A stretch of 12,120 nucleotides of DNA, taken from assembly GCA_003551865.1 (NCBI GenBank), contig PUNU01000297.1, positions 1-12,120 of the forward strand, written 5' to 3'. Numbering within the stretch: position 1 is the first letter of the stretch; the number at the start of each line of letters is the position of its first letter. The stretch comes from Syntrophomonadaceae bacterium (GTDB taxonomy: Bacteria; Bacillota_D; Dethiobacteria; DTU022). The notes under the pieces are model-generated. The model had not been told where the DNA came from. It was given only the letters and a program-made list of their open reading frames with translations, and ran no database searches. Below are positions 7,812-12,120 of the stretch, piece by piece. The position numbers were made by a program, and so were the translations under genes.

Positions 7812-8816
7812 ATGCCCGTAGACGATACAATTTACGCTTATGCGGTTGGGCGCATCAGGGCCCTGGAAACCCGCCTGCTTGATCGGACGCGCTTTGAACG
7901 CATGATAGACTCACCTTCCGCGGAAGAAGCCCTGAAAGTGCTTTCCGAATCGGATTATGCCGGTGCGGTAAGCGAGCTGGCCGATGTTTACGAATTTGAA
8001 ACAATCCTTTCTGCGGAGCTCAAGGACACTTTTAATACAGTAAAGAGGATCAGTCCCAGGCCTGAATTTATTGACATTTTGGCCTTACGATATGATGCTC
8101 ACAACTTGAAAGTGCTTTTTAAGGACAAGTACCTCGGGGTTAAAAGTGATCTGTTGATACCGGTGGGTTCGCTCCCGCTGGAAAAAATTGAGTTTGCGGT
8201 GAAAGAAGACGACTACCGTGACCTGCCGGAGAAGTTTCGAGAGGCCGCTGAGAAAATAAGCGAAGATTTTTTGGTGAACCGTGATCCGCAGATAATTGAT
8301 TTGACCCTGGACCGGGTCCTCTTTGAACAGCTGGTGCAAGCATCCCGGGACATCGGTTCCGCTTTTCTGGAGGGTTTATTCACCAGGCAGGTTGATTTAA
8401 TCAACCTGAAGTCTTTGATCCGGGTTAAGCGGATGGGGCTTGACCGGGAGTTCCTTAAAAAGGTTTTTTTGCCGCACGGCTCAATTTCTCAAGATCTTTT
8501 AACGGCAAATATCGATGAACCTTTGGAATCAATTATTACATCGCTGGCAATGAGCGAATATGCCGAACTTATCGGTGAGGGGGTCCGCAGCTGGCAGGAA
8601 AAAGGCACTGCATCCCGCCTGGAAAAGCTTGCCGACGATTATATTACCGCTTATTTAAAGCGGGGCAAGTGGATGCCTTTTGGATTGGAGCCCCTGGTGG
8701 GGTATCTGTGGGCAAAAGAAATCGAGATAAAAAACATTCGCTTAATCCTGGTGGGCAAAATAAATAAACTGCCTGCCGAAGCGATCAGGGAGCGAATACG
8801 TGATGTCTACATATAA
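7812..8816 (+). CDS. ntpC: V/A-type ATPase subunit C (rotor connector, subunit d homologue)
   Basis: Subunit C is the funnel-shaped soluble protein that links the central stalk to the membrane ring, one copy per complex. From ATG 7812 it is 334 aa, close to E. hirae NtpC and Thermus C. It is all-helical and hydrophilic, with repeated family patterns such as YAVGRIRALETRLLDRTRFERMI near the N-terminus, DILALRYDAHNLKVLFK, and the C-terminal PLVGYLWAKEIEIKNIRLILVGK. The last block, with the conserved KEIEIKNIRLI, is the best family signature. An in-frame ATG at 7773 would add MKSFPPGKESKKD, but the ribosome binding site AAAGGAG (7793-7799) lies within that extension, so 7812 is preferred. The gene follows E by 47 nt and overlaps F by 14 bp at its end. 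Confidence 0.93.
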   Translation: MPVDDTIYAYAVGRIRALETRLLDRTRFERMIDSPSAEEALKVLSESDYAGAVSELADVYEFETILSAELKDTFNTVKRISPRPEFIDILALRYDAHNLKVLFKDKYLGVKSDLLIPVGSLPLEKIEFAVKEDDYRDLPEKFREAAEKISEDFLVNRDPQIIDLTLDRVLFEQLVQASRDIGSAFLEGLFTRQVDLINLKSLIRVKRMGLDREFLKKVFLPHGSISQDLLTANIDEPLESIITSLAMSEYAELIGEGVRSWQEKGTASRLEKLADDYITAYLKRGKWMPFGLEPLVGYLWAKEIEIKNIRLILVGKINKLPAEAIRERIRDVYI

Positions 8817-9132
8817 AATAGCCGTGATCGGCGATAAAGATTCTATCCTTGGTTTTAAAACCATCGGTGTAGATACATTTCCAGTCACCGACAGTGATGC
8901 CGCCCTTGATATTTTAAAGCGGCTGGTAACGGAGCATTATGCCGTAATTTTCATTACCGAACAATTGGCCCGGGAACTGGAAGAGATAATCAATGATTTA
9001 AATAAGCGTTATCTGCCCGCCGTGGTATTGATTCCCAACAGCCAGGGAACCCTGGGGATAGGTATAGAGCAAGTAAAACGTAATGTGGAAAAAGCGATAG
9101 GCGCTGATATTCTTTTCAGGAAAGAAGGTTGA
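8803..9132 (+). CDS. V/A-type ATPase subunit F (central stalk; NtpG-like)
   Basis: Subunit F binds subunit D in the central rotor shaft and stimulates ATPase activity. The 109-aa protein opens [27 protein letters not shown], the characteristic F-subunit N-terminus with its Rossmann-like beta strand and GDKDS/LGF motif. It continues with [11 protein letters not shown] (about 47-57) and the strand-turn [29 protein letters not shown] near the C-terminus. The start is ATG 8803, with AGGGAG at 8787-8792; the adjacent GTG 8800 is equally readable and would add one residue. The gene overlaps C by 14 bp and ends 4 nt before A, so all three are probably translationally coupled. In E. hirae nomenclature this is NtpG; in Thermus and eukaryotes it is F. 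Confidence 0.94.
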   Translation: MSTYKIAVIGDKDSILGFKTIGVDTFPVTDSDAALDILKRLVTEHYAVIFITEQLARELEEIINDLNKRYLPAVVLIPNSQGTLGIGIEQVKRNVEKAIGADILFRKEG

Positions 9133-9136
9133 TAAC

Positions 9137-10921
9137 TTGGATGCTGGCAGGATTATAAAAGTTTCCGGACCCCTTGTTGTAGCCGATAATATGGGCGATG
9201 CCCGGATGTACGATATGGTGAAAGTAAGCGACGCCCGGCTTATGGGCGAGATCATAGAATTGCGCGGCGATCAGGCTTCGATACAGGTGTATGAAGAAAC
9301 CGGCGGCCTGGGCCCCGGCGAACCGGTCTATACAACCGGAGAGCCGCTCAGTGTCGAGCTTGGGCCGGGCCTGATCGAAGCAATTTTTGACGGGGTCCAG
9401 CGTCCGCTGAACATCATCCGCGAGCAGGTTGGCGATTTTATCACCCGCGGCGTGGAAGTTAACCCGCTGGACCGTGAAAAAAAATGGGACTTTGTGCCCG
9501 GGGTTAAGGAAGGAGACGAGGTCCAGGCCGGCGATATTATCGGGACGGTCCAGGAAACCTCTTTGATCGAGCACCGGATCCTTGTGCCCCCGGACTGCGC
9601 TGCCGGAACGGTCAAGGAGATCACAAGCGGTGAAGCAACTATAACCGACGTAATTGCCAAAATTGAAACAGACGGCGGCACTGTCGAGATAACGATGATG
9701 CAGCGGTGGCCGATCCGCAGGGGCCGTCCCTATAAAGAGAAAATGGGTCCTTATATTCCCATGATTACCGGCCAGAGAGTGCTTGATACCTTTTTCCCGG
9801 TGGCCAAGGGAGGAACCGCCTGTATCCCCGGGCCTTTCGGCAGTGGAAAAACAGTAACCCAGCACCAGCTGTCCAAATGGGCCGATGCGGAAATCGTAGT
9901 TTACATCGGTTGTGGTGAGCGCGGCAACGAGATGACCGATGTGCTCATGGAATTTCCCGAACTGCTGGACCCCCAGTCCGGTGAGCCGCTGATGAAACGG
10001 ACGGTACTGATAGCCAATACCTCGAACATGCCGGTGGCGGCCCGTGAAGCTTCTATTTATACCGGAATCACCATTGCCGAGTATTTCAGGGATATGGGCT
10101 ACAGCGTGGCCCTGATGGCCGATTCCACATCCCGCTGGGCTGAAGCCCTGCGTGAAATGTCCGGCCGCCTGGAAGAAATGCCCGGTGAAGAGGGTTACCC
10201 GGCCTACCTTGGGTCCCGCCTGGCCGATTTTTATGAGCGTGCCGGGCGCACAATTTGCCTCGGAAGCGATGACAAAGAAGGTGCTCTTACCGTGGTGGGG
10301 GCGGTTTCTCCTCCCGGGGGCGACTTGTCCGAACCCGTATCCCAGGGCACCCTGCGGATTGTTAAAGTGTTCTGGAGCCTCGAGGCTTCCCTGGCTTACC
10401 GCCGTCACTTCCCGGCGATCAGCTGGCTGCGCAGTTATTCCCTCTACCTTGAGAATGTAGCCGCTTATTTTCGCGATACGGTAGGTGAGCAGTGGAACCA
10501 GATGCGCCGTGAAGCGATGAGGCTCCTGCAGGAGGAGGCTGAATTGGAGGAAATTGTTCGCCTGGTCGGGATTGATGCCCTTTCCGCAAGGGAACGGCTG
10601 GTATTGGAAACTGCCAAGTCGATCCGGGAAGATTTCCTGCACCAGAACGCGATGCATGAAGTAGACACCTATTCCTCTCTTGACAAGCAGTTTGCCATGT
10701 TGGAAATGATCCTGACCTTCCACCATGAAGCCGGTGCTTTAATCGATAAAGAAATTATCGAACTTGACTTGGATGAGCTGTTTGGTCTCCAGGTCAAGGA
10801 AAGGATCGCGAGGGCCAGGTATATCCCCGAAGCTGATATTAAGGAACTCGAGGAAATCAAAAAAGAAATTAAAGAGCAGGTTGCCTCTTTAGCCGGTGAA
10901 GGAGGAGATGAGTATGCTTAA
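9137..10921 (+). CDS. ntpA: V/A-type ATPase catalytic subunit A
   Basis: Subunit A is the nucleotide-hydrolysing or -synthesising subunit of the A3B3 head. The 594-aa length matches E. hirae NtpA (593) and leaves no room for an intein, which some A genes carry. It begins [20 protein letters not shown], the family barrel domain, and contains the A-specific insertion (about 110-190). The P-loop GPFGSGKT covers 232-239, with K238 and T239; E261 and R262 lie in GCGERGNE, and [12 protein letters not shown] covers 329-340. These catalytic positions agree with E. hirae numbering. The start is TTG 9137 with GAAGG at 9124-9128, 4 nt after subunit F, so initiation probably depends on coupling. The end overlaps subunit B by 8 bp, which suits equal A and B output. 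The symbol could equally be atpA. Confidence 0.98.
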   Translation: MDAGRIIKVSGPLVVADNMGDARMYDMVKVSDARLMGEIIELRGDQASIQVYEETGGLGPGEPVYTTGEPLSVELGPGLIEAIFDGVQRPLNIIREQVGDFITRGVEVNPLDREKKWDFVPGVKEGDEVQAGDIIGTVQETSLIEHRILVPPDCAAGTVKEITSGEATITDVIAKIETDGGTVEITMMQRWPIRRGRPYKEKMGPYIPMITGQRVLDTFFPVAKGGTACIPGPFGSGKTVTQHQLSKWADAEIVVYIGCGERGNEMTDVLMEFPELLDPQSGEPLMKRTVLIANTSNMPVAAREASIYTGITIAEYFRDMGYSVALMADSTSRWAEALREMSGRLEEMPGEEGYPAYLGSRLADFYERAGRTICLGSDDKEGALTVVGAVSPPGGDLSEPVSQGTLRIVKVFWSLEASLAYRRHFPAISWLRSYSLYLENVAAYFRDTVGEQWNQMRREAMRLLQEEAELEEIVRLVGIDALSARERLVLETAKSIREDFLHQNAMHEVDTYSSLDKQFAMLEMILTFHHEAGALIDKEIIELDLDELFGLQVKERIARARYIPEADIKELEEIKKEIKEQVASLAGEGGDEYA

Positions 10922-12120
10922 AGAATATAAAACCATTGTTGATGTGGCCGGACCACTGATGCTGGTTGAGAATGTAGAAGGCATTAAGTATAATGAACTG
11001 ACGGAGATTGAGCTGGCCTCCGGTGATATCCGCCGCGGCCAGGTGCTGGAGGTGGACCGGGATCGGGCCCTGGTGCAGATATTTGAGGGCTCGACCGGAT
11101 TAAATATTGGCACGGCCAAGGTGCGCTTTCTCGGCAAGTCTATCGAACTGCCGGTTTCTATGGATTTGCTCGGCCGTGTTTTTGGAGGCCTTGGCCAGCC
11201 CCGGGACCAGGGGCCGCGGATTATTCCCGAAAAGAGGCTCGATATTAATGGTAACCCGATAAACCCTTACGCAAGGGACTATCCACAGGAGTTTATTCAA
11301 ACCGGGGTTTCGGCAATTGATGGCATGAACACGATGGTTCGCGGTCAAAAGCTGCCGATTTTTTCCGCTTCCGGGCTTCCACACGCCAGGCTGGCTGCTC
11401 AAATTGCCCGACAGGCCAAAGTTCTCGGTACCGAAGCCAAGTTTGCCGTGGTTTTTGCGGCTATGGGCATTACCTTTGAGGAAGCTGATTTCTTTATGAG
11501 TGATTTCCGTAAAACCGGCGCTATCGAAAGGGCGATTTTGTTTATCAACCTTGCCGACGACCCGGCGATTGAACGTATCGCCACTCCCCGTATGGCTTTG
11601 ACTGCGGCAGAGTACCTGGCCTATGAACAGGATATGCACGTTTTGGTTATCTTAACCGATATGACCAATTACGCCGAAGCTTTGAGGGAAATATCGGCCG
11701 CCCGCAAAGAAGTTCCCGGCCGCAGGGGATACCCGGGTTACCTTTATACCGACCTCGCTTCTATTTATGAAAGGGCGGGGCGTATCCAGGGACGTGAAGG
11801 CTCCATCACCCAGCTGCCCATTTTAACTATGCCTGAAAACGATATAACCCACCCGATTCCCGACTTGACCGGCTATATTACAGAGGGCCAGGTGATCGTC
11901 AGCCAGGAACTGCACCGCAAGGGTCTGTATCCACCGATCGATGTACTGCCCTCGCTTTCACGTTTAAAAGACAAGGGGATCGGCGAAGGTAAAACCCGGG
12001 AAGATCATGCCGATACGATGAACCAGCTGTATGCCGCTTATGCCAGGGGCAAGGAGGTAAAGGAGCTTGCCGCTATTCTCGGCGAAGCGGCCCTTTCAGA
12101 AACAGATAAAAAGTTTTCCC
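10914..12120 (+). CDS. ntpB: V/A-type ATPase subunit B (3' end outside the window)
   Basis: Subunit B is the non-catalytic partner that alternates with A in the head. The frame stays open from ATG 10914 to the edge: 402 codons of an expected ~460, so about 55-60 C-terminal residues are missing. It opens [21 protein letters not shown]. Where A has a P-loop, B has [18 protein letters not shown] (SGLPH at 153-157), the B-type degenerate version that does not hydrolyse ATP. The arginine finger that reaches into the A active site is R350 in VLPSLSRL, the same number as in E. hirae NtpB. Other blocks are [20 protein letters not shown] and [23 protein letters not shown] at 10900-10905 gives an excellent ribosome binding site 8 nt upstream, inside the A gene. 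Subunit D is expected next, beyond the window. Confidence 0.97.
   Translation, partial: MLKEYKTIVDVAGPLMLVENVEGIKYNELTEIELASGDIRRGQVLEVDRDRALVQIFEGSTGLNIGTAKVRFLGKSIELPVSMDLLGRVFGGLGQPRDQGPRIIPEKRLDINGNPINPYARDYPQEFIQTGVSAIDGMNTMVRGQKLPIFSASGLPHARLAAQIARQAKVLGTEAKFAVVFAAMGITFEEADFFMSDFRKTGAIERAILFINLADDPAIERIATPRMALTAAEYLAYEQDMHVLVILTDMTNYAEALREISAARKEVPGRRGYPGYLYTDLASIYERAGRIQGREGSITQLPILTMPENDITHPIPDLTGYITEGQVIVSQELHRKGLYPPIDVLPSLSRLKDKGIGEGKTREDHADTMNQLYAAYARGKEVKELAAILGEAALSETDKKFS

Noticed and set aside
9116..10726. A 536-codon open frame on the minus strand opposite most of subunit A.
   Set aside because: It lies antisense to a strongly conserved catalytic gene, its translation resembles no known family and is rich in His, Pro and Gly as expected from reversed codon bias. 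No ribosome binding site or promoter supports it.

Overview
The window looks like a piece of a Gram-positive (Bacillota, probably Clostridia-type) chromosome. The evidence is strong AGGAGG-type ribosome binding sites, frequent TTG and GTG starts, a YwlE-type phosphatase, and a gene order (sua5 - ywlE - rpiB - upp - dCMP deaminase) like that upstream of the ATP synthase operon in many Bacillota. The genus cannot be named from this sequence. All genes lie on the + strand and are tightly packed.

Region 1 (3-4137) is housekeeping. It holds the 3' part of a Na+/phosphate cotransporter with a C-terminal PhoU domain, then a two-domain Sua5 threonylcarbamoyl-AMP synthase (tRNA t6A pathway), a YwlE-like protein-arginine phosphatase and ribose-5-phosphate isomerase B. 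Uracil phosphoribosyltransferase and a ComEB-type dCMP deaminase (pyrimidine salvage and dNTP supply) follow. Spacings are short (42, 45 and 61 nt) or genes overlap, so this is probably one or two transcription units.

Region 2 (4138-4316) is the only clear regulatory gap. It holds a weak promoter-like pair with a dyad, then a terminator-like hairpin with a T run, and then the ribosome binding site of the next operon. The hairpin sits between the best promoter candidate and the first ATPase gene, so it either ends the upstream unit or acts as an attenuator in the ATPase leader.

Region 3 (4317 to the end) is a V/A-type rotary ATPase operon in the order G/H - I - K - E - C - F - A - B, cut off inside B. 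This equals the Enterococcus hirae order ntpF-I-K-E-C-G-A-B, so subunit D is expected next. Peripheral stalk (G/H, E), stator membrane subunit (I), rotor ring (K), rotor connector (C), central stalk (F) and the catalytic/regulatory head (A, B) are all present. Key residues are intact: the A P-loop with K238/T239 and E261, the B arginine finger R350, and the I arginines R557 and R614. The K subunit keeps every side chain that binds Na+ in E. hirae NtpK, which suggests a Na+-coupled enzyme.

I see no undescribed defence, mobile or biosynthetic system. The most useful observations are a V-type operon at a locus where Bacillota usually carry the F-type ATP synthase, the predicted Na+ coupling, the possible attenuator, and a UCCG-tetraloop hairpin that overlaps the ribosome binding site of the single-copy C subunit.
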